This document shows, in pieces, positions 51,913 through 64,000 of a DNA stretch of 64,000 nucleotides. The notes under the pieces were generated by a model. The model made no database searches. It had not been told where the DNA came from and saw only the letters and a list, made by a program, of their open reading frames with translations. Every line of letters begins with the position of its first letter. Position 1 is the first letter of the stretch. Both the position numbers and the translations under genes were made by a program. Source of the DNA: Liolophura sinensis (lineage: Eukaryota > Mollusca > Polyplacophora > Chitonida > Chitonidae); the NCBI RefSeq assembly GCF_032854445.1, contig NC_088302.1:42508645-42572644 (forward strand), read 5' to 3'.

Positions 51913-53991
51913 ATGAAGCTTACGCTGATAGCTGTTGTCCTGGTTTCCATGCTACTGGTCCATGAGGCAGAATCAGGTTGGTTCCGGAAGGTCGGAAGAG
52001 CCATTCGCCGTGTCTGGACACCATTTTGCACAGAGGAGTGTCCTAGATTATGCACCGGAGGAGATTTTTGCGAATTTGGCTGTGGGACTATATGTGGCAA
52101 GAGAAAGAGGGCGGTAAGTTTATAACTGTAAAAAGGAAGGGCAGAATGGAGAGTAAAAGTAATGCATCGAGGACAGTGTAATATCCTTGGCATATGGTCA
52201 CAAAATACCGGCGTAAATATTCGCAGCACATACCCACCTTTGCACGAAGATTTAAGCAAGTTTAATTTTTTAAAAATGCAGTCAGTTAAATAGTAATTTT
52301 TAGTCGTCAGTGATCTAGAATTGTTCAAAATTATCCGATTTTGTCTCACGTTATATTATTTTTACATTTACTTATTTGATTGGTGTTTTACGCCGTATTC
52401 AAGAATACTTCATTTATACGATGGCGGCCAGCATTATGATGAGATGAAACCGCACAGAGCCCGAGGGAAAAGCCACGGCCATCAGTTGGTTGCTGAGAGA
52501 CCTTCCCACGTCCGGCCAGAGAGGAAGCCATCATGAACCGGACTTGAACTCACATGTACATGTAAACGTCCATGTAGACGGCTGCACTGGAATCTTGTAT
52601 ACATTAAACATCTCAACGTGTTTATACTATGCGTGTTGACAGGCTTTCATAAACGGCACCCACCTCACTCGGCTGCCAAGAAACTTTGACTTTTACGACC
52701 TGAACGATGATGACTTCGTCAGTCGGCAGGAAATTGCCACCACACTAGGCCACTCAGTGAACGAAATTGGACTGATCGAGGCCTTCAACACTACTGACAT
52801 CGACCGTAAGTGTTAGAACTTAAGCCTATGTACGTTTGATGGCTTGGGGTTCAATGGCGTTTTCAAAGTTATTTGTGATTAATACTGATGCTTCACTGAA
52901 ACGCCATGCAGAAGACACAAGACAAGACACCTTGCCCATGGAGTCAGATTACCTAGACATGGGATCAATCAGCTCTTGGCATGTCCCTTCCTATTGAGTA
53001 CCGGTGCTGAAGTACTAAATTTGCCGAGTTTAACGTTTTTGGTATTGCGAGCCGAGGCGGACCCTTGGCTGCCTTATGGCCGTTTTGTTTAAGAATGTTT
53101 TAGAGACTCAGACTACTGTAGAGTTCTATCGTCCATCGTTTTATCCTCAGCAATATTGTACCACACACGGATATGTTTGTATTATGAAGCTTTCAGTCTC
53201 TACACTGTGGCATTAATCCACTCTGTAGATGAGATTGATCTTTTGCTTACTACGTGTTCATGGGTCATGAAGATAGGTTAACACATTAATAAATTTGTAT
53301 ACAAAAAGAGCTTTGAACCATACATTGTACATTTCGCATTTAACATTTGCAGAAGACAGCAAACTGACTGAAGAGGAACTTTTTTCATCAAAGACGTTTG
53401 TGTTTGGTGAGTTGGTTATTTGACTATAAGGTTAATATCAAACCCAGTTAATGTCTTTATGTGAATCTTGCACGGTAAAATAAGTGTTTCGTCTTTGAAC
53501 ACATTTCTGTTACAGTTAAGAAAGGTGTTCTGGTGTTTATTTATAAATGCTTTCTATGTTATCTCAAGAGACGTGGATATTTCACCAAACATGCCAGTTG
53601 TTGACATATTAATGTTTGGGACATTTTCAATCAACGCAAATAGTCCAGTAAGCATGACCGTTACATTAGGAGCATTTACATTAAGTGTAAAAAGCCGATC
53701 AACAAAACACTAAACACTTGTTTAGTGTGTACACTCCATTTTGGGATCAGTCCCCTAAGTGGTGTGGCTAGAAAACACACTGGCTTAGAAGTGTCAGTGA
53801 CAACAGATCACTACACATGCGCATCTGCACATCTGTATTATTTTATGCAGCATTTGAAGCTATTTCACTTGTGTTACAGCTACATCAGTTTCATGTATAG
53901 CCTGTACGTTGATCATGAATGCAATTATAAAACATGTTCTGCACGTATATACTTCTACTTTAACTCCATCTTTTGATCTTTTGCAGCTTAA
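51913..53991 (+). CDS. Secreted Cys-rich peptide precursor with EF-hand tail, copy 2
   Basis: Coding exons 51,913-52,113, 52,643-52,805, 53,353-53,406 and 53,987-53,991 (423 bases, 140 residues). Exon phases equal those of copy 1. Signal peptide residues 1-21; mature part starts GWFRKVGRAIRRVW with the same six-Cys spacing, but with Glu/Asp substitutions (CTEECPRLC, GGDFCEFGC), lowering net charge to about +2. G-KRKR is kept. EF-hand loops are DLNDDDFVSRQE and DIDQDSKLTEEE (Gly6 replaced by Ser). The last exon reads GCT TAA, so the Thr/Pro-rich tail of copy 1 is lost although its sequence is still present. The main polyadenylation site is AATAAG here. Processing and function are inferred. Confidence 0.7.
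52372..52575 (+). repeat. SINE family B in coding intron 1, copy 2
   Basis: TTTGATTGGTGTTTTACGCC, then GATGGCGGCCAGCATTATG, then CCCACGTCCGGCCAGAGAGG. Orthologous to the copy 1 insertion at 7,349. Confidence 0.7.
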
Positions 53992-54059
53992 GACCCGGTT
54001 GAGCCCGACACCACACTTCCCCCACTGACCACCGATGACACTGACCCTGAACACTGAAT

Positions 54060-55185
54060 GACCGGACCTCGATATGGTCGACCGCTCTATCCGATCATAT
54101 GCTGATTTTGTTACTTGTTTTACTTGCTTTTGTTGACATAGCATATATTGTTTTTCCAATATTTTTAAACTGCTGTAATTTGACGCCATTTTTATTTGGT
54201 GTTTCACGGCAAAATTCAAAAAATGGAATAAGAATATTTTTACTGTCTTTATGGGTTTTTTTAATGACTTCAAAGTTTTCAGGGTTTACCCATCACGTAA
54301 ATGTATGTCTTCAGCAGGAAAGGTTGCTTCGAGAGTCACACAACTTAGATCTTGAGAAGAAAAGAGATGAATTCTGTCTGGAAAACAAAAGTTGAAGATG
54401 TTTTAAAATCTTTAAGATAATAAATTTGTGACTTGTATCATGGTAATGAATATCTGTATAGCTTGAATTATACAAAAAATAAAGTTTCAGATGGAAGTGC
54501 TCACATAAACTCTTTATGTTTCTTGATTGTTCATGCGATTCCCATCATCACCACCCCACCCTGGCACTAGATATACACAGGAGGTATTGTATAGGACAAA
54601 GTTATCACAGAAAAATATGTAAAAAAATTCTGTAAACTTTTGAAAGTCGAGAAGATGAAGTTGTAAGAGATTTAATGATATTCACAGGATCAGACTTCTT
54701 AATTGCACTATGTAGATCAGTTGGGATATGAGCGGAAATCAAGGACGAAAGGTGTTACACGGCATTTATGTCCCTAGTTGGAGGATTAAGTGACTTGTGG
54801 TGTGATGACAATACAGCATTTTGAGTCACTCTAGACCAGTGACGTATAATGTAAGCAACGCAATTAACATCACTTTTTCAACTAATTCTACCTAAGCCAT
54901 TGTACTAGTGGGCGGGTAACTGCTTTTTTTTAACAATTTATATTGTTGTTTTTTGAAATCAAACCCTAACTCTTGCAAACTGACAAGAGGCTGTACTCAC
55001 CGCTTATCATTATATCCCAGAAAACATTGTTTTCACAAAGTGTGTTTGTGAAAAATGTGTTTTTGTAACTTTTTGAGATTCCACACTGACTGGAAAACTG
55101 TGCACTACAAAGTGATGCTGAAGTTAAACCTCTTTACTGAAATCGTGATCTCGAAACCTCCTTTTTCACTGTATTTATTTTTATA
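54060..55185. other. 3' flank of the copy 2 EF-hand peptide gene
   Basis: Contains alternative AATAAA signals (54,418; about 54,477). Otherwise matches the 3' region of copy 1 except for the 2.3 kb present there. No gene seen. Confidence 0.4.
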
Positions 55186-55189
55186 TTTG

Positions 55190-55329
55190 ACTAGTGTTTT
55201 ACGTCGTATTCAAGAATATTTCACTTATACGATGGCGGCCAGCATTGTGAAGGATGGGAACCGGGAAGATGCGCAGTTTTCTGACAGACCTTCCCAGGTA
55301 CGGTCGTAGAGATAACCAGCATGAGCTGG
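55190..55329 (+). repeat. SINE family B, 3' truncated, holding the empty target site
   Basis: GACTAGTGTTTTACGTCGTA, then GATGGCGGCCAGCATTGTGA, then CATGAGCTGG. The repeat body stops at CTGG and is followed by unrelated ACACCCTAAC. Confidence 0.75.
55325..55329. other. Unoccupied paralogous target site of the outer element
   Basis: In copy 2 of the host duplication the SINE reads CATGAGCTGGACACCCTAAC without interruption. This is the pre-insertion form of the site at 12,803/41,604. Confidence 0.88.
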
Positions 55330-57050
55330 ACACCCTAACAACTTCAGCCATGGGTGGGCCCTGCCCCTCTATTTAAAGAAAATTTCTTACAGCTGCAAAC
55401 TATATGTGGAGCAAAAATTGGGCATGCTGAGTGAGTCAGGACAGACTGTTACGTTTATTTTAGCTAATGTTTCCATCAGTAAACTCGTATATGTACCTTA
55501 GCTAAGTCACATCCTTTCTGTCTCAGATCACACCGCTGTGACGTCACCCTCCATGCATGGTAACTATGGTCAGTAGTACTGCTACTCTCTGGACGAGCGA
55601 AGTTTGACGCTGCAGTTTGTGTGGAAAGTTTTAGTAAGCTCCTGAATACATGAAATTGTCAGGTTGCTGTCATCAACCACGAGATTACCGTTGTTTTTCA
55701 GGATTCTTTAAAACGTTTCTCGTTAACCCACAGCCGAGTTAATAAGAACTGGATTCGAACCTGCGATTTTATTTTTAGTGGATGAACCTATACCGCGACG
55801 AGTATAGGTACATCAATAGGTGTTTGGTTGAATGAAAGAATGAGAGCCCCGTACATGTGTGTGGTTGGAGCATAAAGACAAACATCTGTTGAATTTTTTT
55901 TTTTAATCATTTTATGGAATATTCTGGTAAGACCTACAGTCATTGTCTATTGTTACTCACCTGCATGCAATAGTGTGCAGAAATCACTTTAGAACTAACT
56001 CGTGTCCATTGTAAAGGTGAAAAGTCTTCATTTCAGACAAAATTCCGTTTGAGGCACAACATTTCGTGTTCTAAGTCATTATCAGTTAAAGATTCACAAA
56101 TACAAAACCAGAGCCTATCGTACGTGAACTTTTCGTTTCTTTTCCATGAGTCCATTCTCTAAATACACGTTTATTCTATGTTACGACCATAATTTGACCA
56201 AGTTTGTTCCAAAATATTTTCAGAGATAAAACTATGGCTCAAATGACTAACCTATATGCCCATATAATCTGAGGAGGTGCAGCAAGATGTGATGCTTGTT
56301 GAGCCTGTCGCTCCACTCAGCAGTTTCATGACACAGGCTATCTGCCCATAGTTTTTTCTACCGTTTGGAAGTCTTGCAGTCTATATTAGCCATTCGTTAA
56401 GCATAATACCAAATATGTTTAAACATTTCTCATATTTCACATTGTAATAATTTTTTTTTTCATTTTTCTGTTCATTAATGGTATCGAATTAATTGACTTC
56501 CATCCTGTCAAAAAAACATTTTTGAATGAGACGTCAAATAACAATCAAATAAATCAATCTGCTTTATAAAAACAAGTTGTTAAGGGCGTTGCCACACTGA
56601 CGTATAATAGCCCTGCTCGGAATTACCTCCCTTGTCACATGACAGAGACTATGACGTAACTCGAGTTTAGTTTTTGAGGCGTGAAACTACGAGAAGTGGG
56701 ACCTCGCCTAATAAAGCATGCAGTATGCAGTTATGTTATCTAGGTAACATTATGTACAAAAACCTGATATCAGTCTTTGAGAGTCGCAGAGAGATCTTAA
56801 ATGAAGTTCATGTTTTTCAGCTGATGAGTTCGCCAAAGCTGTGCTGTATTTAATTTCAACCATGCGGCCTTTTGAAATTACCTCTAATTGGTTTAAAAAT
56901 AGCGTTTATCCTGGGAATAGGTTTACAAAATTAAACTGTCTTACAGTTACGTCTCCATTCAGCGTATGCCGTATTAAGTACAAAACTTGCAAGTAGCCAT
57001 TTTCTGAGGTCTCACCTGGCCGTAATAAAACTGTAAGTCGTCGTCGTGTG
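55330..57050. other. Junction of copies 2 and 3, non-coding
   Basis: 55,347-55,910 is found nowhere else in the window, because the corresponding part of copy 1 was lost next to the Polinton. From 55,911 the sequence repeats base 1 onward. No gene seen. Confidence 0.4.
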
Positions 57051-57162
57051 CTATAAGGCAACCCTCCGAAGATGTGTATATACTTATTGATTAATGATTT
57101 CCTCTACAGTCGATACGATGGATTGAATCTAGAGCCTAGAAGAAGCCAAGTGACGAGGAGAG

Positions 57163-57261
57163 ATGTCAAAAAATACTTCCATTGTCGGCAGGATATTCGG
57201 CTTATGCCTTGTCGTTGTCGTTCACCTCGTTGTCGGCAAGGAGTGGAAGACTGCACAATGA
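57163..57261 (+). other. Short signal-peptide-like ORF, copy 3
   Basis: Third copy of the exon-like ORF, nearly identical to copy 2 and the same length, with the same acceptor-like and donor-like flanks. Confidence 0.25.
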
Positions 57262-57356
57262 CAATGTCACGTAAGCTGAAAGTTTACAGAGCTGGTTCTT
57301 ATGCTCGAAACAAATCTACCTGTATATTGAAGACAGCATATATATATCTATATAAA

Positions 57357-58264
<908 letters not shown>

Positions 58265-58689
58265 TTTGTACAACATGATAATACTGTAAATGTTTAAAAA
58301 AGTCCTTGTTTAATCATGCTGTATGTTTAATAACCTTAATTTTTTTGATATTTTCCAAAACTGTCAAAAAGACACTAGACATAAAAAGACATAGATTTAG
58401 ATTTTGCATTGTTCACTGTGGCCCAAATAAAACTGTAATAACAAAATAAAGGTCCAAGAACTTACTTTCAACTTTGTGATAAAATTGTATGTCTAATTTG
58501 TACTTGGAAATATTCATATTTTTTTTCAGTACTCCTGTTGGACAAACGATCTTCTGGCCTGTGTTAGAATGTGCAAGGCGTTGACCAGTGAGGTAACAGC
58601 CTCGAATCCAACTTCCGCTTTGTCGGTCATTGTTTGCGTATGTTTTTCAGGTATACTAGACTCTGCCTGGCTGAGCTTTATCTAGAATC

Positions 58690-58870
58690 GTGACCGCCGT
58701 CTAATGGTTTGAGCGTCCCCTTTGAAACCGGGAGATCCGGGATGAAACTTTAAAAAATAGTACTTGTGGCTGCCTTGTTCTATGCTCAGCACTGACGGAT
58801 TAGAGTAAAAAATAAAACCGACTGACCCAGTGTCAGTGGAATGTCACTTTCTCACTTAGTCACACAGAAA
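58690..58870 (+). repeat. SINE family A copy
   Basis: Copy 3 counterpart of the 43.6 kb SINE, with the same internal deletion. Confidence 0.6.
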
Positions 58871-59005
58871 ACAAAACCACAAAGACAAATTGTGTTTAGT
58901 AAAAATCTTGTCAAAACTGAGCTGGAAATTACATATATTTACAGGTTCTTTGGTTCAAGAGAGTAAAATAACAATAAACATCCTTCAAATCAAAAGAACA
59001 CAGCT

Positions 59006-59480
59006 CAGTGTACTTGTTTATTGGTTTATACAACATGCCTACCTGATTACCTTAGTGTACCTGGTTTATTGGTTTATACAACATGCCTACTTGATTACCT
59101 AAGTGTACCTGGTTTATTGATTTATACAACATGCCTACCTGATTACTTTAGTGTACCTGGTTTATTAATTTATACAACATGCCTACCTGAATACCTTAGT
59201 GTACCTGGTTTATTGGTTTATACAACATGCCTACCTGATTACCTTAGTGTACCTGGTTTATTGGTTTATACAACATGCCTACTTGATTACCTTAGTGTAC
59301 GTGGTTTACTGATTTGTAGAACATGCCTGCCTGATTCCCCCAGTGTATCAGGTTTACTGGTCTATACAACATGCCTACCTGATTGTAAAAATGTACCCGG
59401 TTCACAGATTTAGAACATACCTACCTCATTCCCACAGTGTACTTGGCTTACTAGTTTATACAACATGCCTGCCTGACTGG
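59006..59480 (+). repeat. 48 bp minisatellite array, copy 3
   Basis: Copy 3 counterpart of the 43.9 kb array, with unit-by-unit correspondence. Confidence 0.92.
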
Positions 59481-60367
59481 AAAAGTGTAGGTGGTGTTAT
59501 TAGATGGTTGACTCGGGCATAATGTAGAAACGTCATTGATTGACCACATTGTATGAAGTCAAGATTACTTTTAATTTCGCATAACTGATATGTTAAGTAC
59601 TTTAGTCCGTAACTATACTTTCATGCTACAAAATAACTCAGGCAATATTAACAGATTTATATTTATTCGTTTTTTTTTTGATTCGTGTTTTACGCCGTGC
59701 TCAAGAATATTCATCCGAAGAAATTCTGAATCAGCCTTTATTACCCAATCTAATGACCTTAACATCTATAATAGGGGAGGTTCGAGTTGGAACTCTTTTA
59801 TCAATAAAGGTAGAAAAGGTCCAACTGTGTCATGTGGGCTGTCAAAAACTACTTTAGACCACATTTAGTTTAATACAGTACAGATGTTTAGTAATATCAT
59901 TCAAATAATGTAATCTTTCCACTTCGAACAAGTTGATAGAGTTATAAATGTATGTATTCATACCATGTTGATTATCATTTTCAAAAGTTCCGATAACAGA
60001 GAAATGTATTTAAAGGAAACTGGGATATAGTGGGTGACACTTTGCACACTTTCGAAAATATGAATGCCATCTTTGGGGGAGCTTGTAAAAAATATAGTTG
60101 TACTAACACTTGCTTTGGTTGTATTAACACCTGCCAGGTTAACTATTACATGAAACAAAACAATTGTGAATATCAAATACAGTTTTTGATATTTAGGCCA
60201 ATCTTGTTAAAAGTAATAATCCCAATTTAACCCAGTGTCGGGATAAAGAGGGACATCCATTTGGTCAAAGTGGGACAGCAATGCGGTTAAACAATAAACA
60301 GTTGAAACAATTAATATGTTAAGGAATAATTTCTTTAGAAATGTTATTTTTAGAATGTCAATTAATG

Positions 60368-60394
60368 GATATATATATATATATATAAAGGTCC

Positions 60395-60484
<90 letters not shown>
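60368..60484. repeat. (TA)n microsatellite with an 11 bp interruption
   Basis: TA array broken by AAAGGTCCAAC near 60,388-60,398. The same GGTCCAAC string occurs in unique flanking DNA of the copy (about 59,817). Confidence 0.9.
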
Positions 60485-60488
<4 letters not shown>

Positions 60489-60499
60489 TGAGCCATGTA

Positions 60500-60925
60500 C
60501 TGTATGATTAAGGGATGATGGTTACAAGGTTTGTATACTGGCTCAAAGAAAATAGTCGTCCATGCACAAACCATCCTACTGTCATCTGAACGGGATTCTA
60601 CATGGATAATGGCTACAAGGTGGTCATATGTATACTGGCTCAGACAACGTAGTCTACCATGCACAAACCATCCTACTGTCATAATGTCTACAAGGTGCCC
60701 ATATGTATACGGGCTCATACAAAAGAGTTGTCCATGCACAAACCATCCTACTGTCATCCGAACTGGAATCTACATAAATAATGGTTACAAGGTGGTCATA
60801 TGTATACTGGCTTAAACAAAATAGTCAACCATGCACTAACCATTCTACTGTCATCTGAACTGGATTCTACATGTATGATGGCTACAAGGTATGTATAGTG
60901 GCTCAAACAAAATAGTTCCTTCCAT
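60500..60925 (+). repeat. Tandem repeat of about 75-95 bp, copy 3
   Basis: Same block as in copy 2 with about one extra unit, showing array length change between the duplicated copies. Confidence 0.85.
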
Positions 60926-63785
60926 GGAACAGTTGACTCTTTCTATACAAGGACACAACTTTGTTACCGCCAGTTACCGCCAGACACTGGTGTGTTCAGA
61001 CAACCTCCGTTACTAAAGACTTGAAGCACGGCCTGACGCTAATCAATCGATTAAATAAATGAATATCAAAACGTAAACAAATAAATATCTTTTCACGAAA
61101 TGCGACCTCTGAATTTTTTTGCCATCTTATAGCTACAGAAACGTGAAAATATTACGCCTGGATATTGAGGTGGGATATCCAGTGGATCTGGAATTTCGGT
61201 ATCACCCGCAATACATTTTGATAATAATAGTCGCTAAGGATGTAGTCTTGACACATTCATTTAGTATATCGTACGTTCTACATCAAATATATTAAATATT
61301 ACCATTTTCCCCCTCAAAGGTCAGCATGCAACACGAGCTTGAAACAGGTGATTTTTATCTTAGCCATGCTCTAATAAATATGGCATTATATAACGCAGGG
61401 CTGAGATTAAAATGTTACACGTTTTTAGAAAGCAAACCTGTGAGGAAAATGCGGAAAGAATAGTCCAAATGAAAATTCTGACTATTAAAGTTGGCTTAAT
61501 ATTATGATAGACTTATTCAAAAGCTGCCTGCTGCCTACACAGCTCCAGCTTCCCTATTTCCACTTGGTTAGAAGGGGAAGAGAATTTTAGTAGATATGTC
61601 TGGTCCATTTTGGAAAAAAATCTTAACTGCACTAGCCCAGGAATGATCCAGATGGGTGGAAGTAATTATTAGCGATTCCGCTTAATTTCTGTGAGAGTCT
61701 TTAACTTCTGAGATACGTCTTTGCCGGAACAAGTAGTCAGTGAAAACCGCCCCTCCCATAGTTGAGAACCGATTGGTCTCGTGATTTTAAGGAAGCAAAT
61801 GGTATTTGTCGCTTCAAGTTTACGCAATGTTCTGCTGTCAGCTGTCAGACAGAGCAATTGCAATGATGATCGTATTAACTGTCACCGAATTCAAATCAAA
61901 TAACAGACGGTCCAGATGGCAGAGATGAGCCTATGGAATAGGATGGTCTGACGTTGTGAATTATGCTTACTTGTTGGATAGTGATACATTTATATCATTT
62001 TGTAGTTTGCATATGCCGGGTACATATCTCGCTGTGTAAGATTTTTAGATACCGTGTGTTGTTTGGCAATTTCAATCAGCATTATACATTATTACTGTTT
62101 CACAAAACTTCTTCTCTGACTTTCTCATGTTTTACAAGGAGAATATTTCTGTTGCGAATACATATGGACAGTGTCATGTATCTCTGGCGGTCTGTTCCAT
62201 AAAAACTAGACGAACAGCTATGAGCAGTTGCCCAGCACATTCCTTGAGTCTTTTCTACATCAATGAACTGCTGAATGCTGATGAAATCTTCAGTTTGCTT
62301 GACTGTATTCTAATTGCTTACCATATACCTCCCCAGCTCTTTAGTAATTCGCGTTGAACAAACTTGGCTTTGGGAATATTAACTAGAAACGTCAGTTATC
62401 TTTGAAGATTAATATATGAATGTTTATTAAGGCACAAAGAAGCATAAAGGTTTCAGTCGGCAGATAAAGCGGAAGATATCGATTGCTGAATGCAGATGGA
62501 ACATTCTGTGCTTGTTTGTGGTGCTCTTGCGACCTTACCAGAACCATTCACCAGAGTGAATGTCAATATTTGTTGAAGTTGTAATGAAGTATACGAAAAA
62601 AAAACTTCCGTTCATGATAATTCACACAATAGATTCTACAACTCTTACCATCCATGGCTGTGCATGAAATTATTGAGGTAAAGAAATCAAACAGATCTCT
62701 ACTCAAACCTACCCAATACTGGATCTTACTCTCGGTTCCAGTTTCCAGACGACCTTTCGGGCAAGAGCAACGGTAGACATGTAGAGTAGTCTCCTTTTGT
62801 CTACAGTGATCGATGGAATGAGTGCACTTCTAAATCGGAGATTTCCACACTCGCAGTGCTTTCTAATTTAAACGAGTCTTCATCATTGTCAGATGTTTGT
62901 CTGTCGGTAAGAGATGTACATCGGCTTTCATGGAGTCACCTTCGTATAAGTGGAATTTTCTTGAATACAGTGTAAACACCAATCAAAACAGGTAAATAGA
63001 TAAATAAGTCTGAGGACCCCTGATGTACCTAGGAAACGTTAGATTTCCAATGTAATCAATAAGTGAGTGAGAAAGTGCTTGGGGTTTAACGTCGTACATA
63101 ACAATTTTTCAGTCATATGACGACAAAGGAATCCTTAGAGTGCTATCAGGGCTGGTTATAGCCAATACAAACACCTGCCATGTCACTTATTGACAAATTG
63201 CACCCCCACCACCCCCACCTCCAGTCCCACCCCACCCCCATCACGTTCAAAGTCGTGGATCATCACCTCGTGTAGCACACAGTGACACTGAACACAGCTG
63301 CAACATTACACTTCAAAATTAAGCTGAATAACTCCACGATAGACCAGGATATCAGAAACAGGTGAAAATAATTCTGAGAAGCCCCAATTTATGTGTCATC
63401 CTTTTACAACTGTTAAAAAATATGTTTAACGATTTCTTAGCGAATAGTTTCCCAATTTTTCATCAGCGTTTATCGGAAAATTTAAACAGAATCAGTGAGG
63501 CCGACACTTGACACCATATAGGAAACACGAGGAAAAAAAGCCCCTCTCCACTGAAACAAAAATAGATTTCTATTCAGCTCCTGAACAAAGACCATGCGAT
63601 TGAGGCCTTATAACGACACTCCATAGTGTAATCTGTCCTCTCACAGAATCAATGAGCATTCTATGTCACTCTAACCTAGGCTCAAATCCCATTTCTACAA
63701 GTGCACCCATGTAATGTGCGATGATTCGTTTCTGTACCTGACAGTTTAAACACAAAGCGTCTGTCCTGGCATCTCTACGTTTCAT
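60925..63785. other. Copy 3 counterpart of 45.7-48.5 kb, no supported gene
   Basis: Follows the copy 2 segment closely, with an extra block of about 0.2 kb at 60,925-61,130 (TTCCTTCCATGGAACAG, CCGCCAGTTACCGCCAG) absent from copy 2. Short frames are not stably conserved. Confidence 0.35.
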
Positions 63786-63965
63786 TATCAAAGAGAGATC
63801 CGGGATGAAACCCGCCTCGGGTCATACCAAAGACTTTAAAAATGGTACTTGTTCCTGCTTCATTCGGTGTTCAGCACTGACGGATTATAATTAAAAAATA
63901 GAACCGATTGACCCGGTGTCAGTATAATGTCACTTTTTCACTTAGTCATACAGAAAGCAAAACCA
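63785..63965 (+). repeat. SINE family A copy, 5' truncated
   Basis: Copy 3 counterpart of the 48.5 kb SINE. It shares the GGGATGAAACCCGCCTCGGG segment. Confidence 0.6.
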
Positions 63966-64000
63966 AAAAGACAACATATGATTAGTACATATCTTGTCAA

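Overview
The window is invertebrate nuclear DNA, most likely from a gastropod mollusc (abalone-like). The evidence is AT-rich intergenic DNA, spliced genes with GT/AG introns, long (TA)n arrays, CACTC-type tails, two tRNA-derived SINE-type repeat families of molluscan character, Penelope-like retroelement remnants with a GIY-YIG type tail, and Polinton/Maverick-type giant DNA transposons. The species call is inference.

Layout. (1) 1-12,807 is copy 1 of a tandem host duplication. (2) 12,808-41,599 is a 28.8 kb block of higher-GC virus-like DNA. It is two related Polinton-like elements, one nested inside the other. The outer element occupies 12,808-24,502 plus 39,046-41,599. It has AGTAGTATAGGG termini and a GCTGG target duplication. 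The inner element occupies 24,503-39,045, has the same termini and a GCTTT target duplication, and lies inside the outer element's DNA polymerase gene. (3) 41,605 to about 55,910 is copy 2 of the host duplication, and 55,911-64,000 is the first part of copy 3. Copy 2 holds an unoccupied version of the outer element's insertion site at 55,325-55,329.

Host genes. Copies 1 and 2 each carry a four-coding-exon gene preceded by a TATA box and a 5' untranslated exon. It encodes a secreted precursor: signal peptide, a cationic GW-starting peptide with six cysteines, a G-KRKR amidation/processing site, then an acidic region with two EF-hand loops. The two paralogs differ sharply in the mature peptide (net about +9 versus +2). 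Copy 2 has lost the C-terminal Thr/Pro tail to a stop codon. The corresponding gene of copy 3 should lie just beyond the window.

Virus-like genes. Both elements encode, in the same order, a small conserved ORF, a membrane protein, two to three virion-type proteins, a long C-terminally anchored protein, a coiled-coil membrane protein, a hexon-like major capsid protein, a packaging ATPase, four small accessory proteins, a retroviral-type integrase and a protein-primed family B DNA polymerase with a zinc/endonuclease VII-like insert. A zinc-ribbon protein lies next to the termini. Every large replication gene is broken by stops or frameshifts. Three stop codons (one in the ATPase, two in the polymerase) are shared by both elements, so their common source appears to have been defective already. 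No adenovirus-type protease was recognised. The two elements lie in opposite orientation and form a near-palindrome with arms of about 11 kb.
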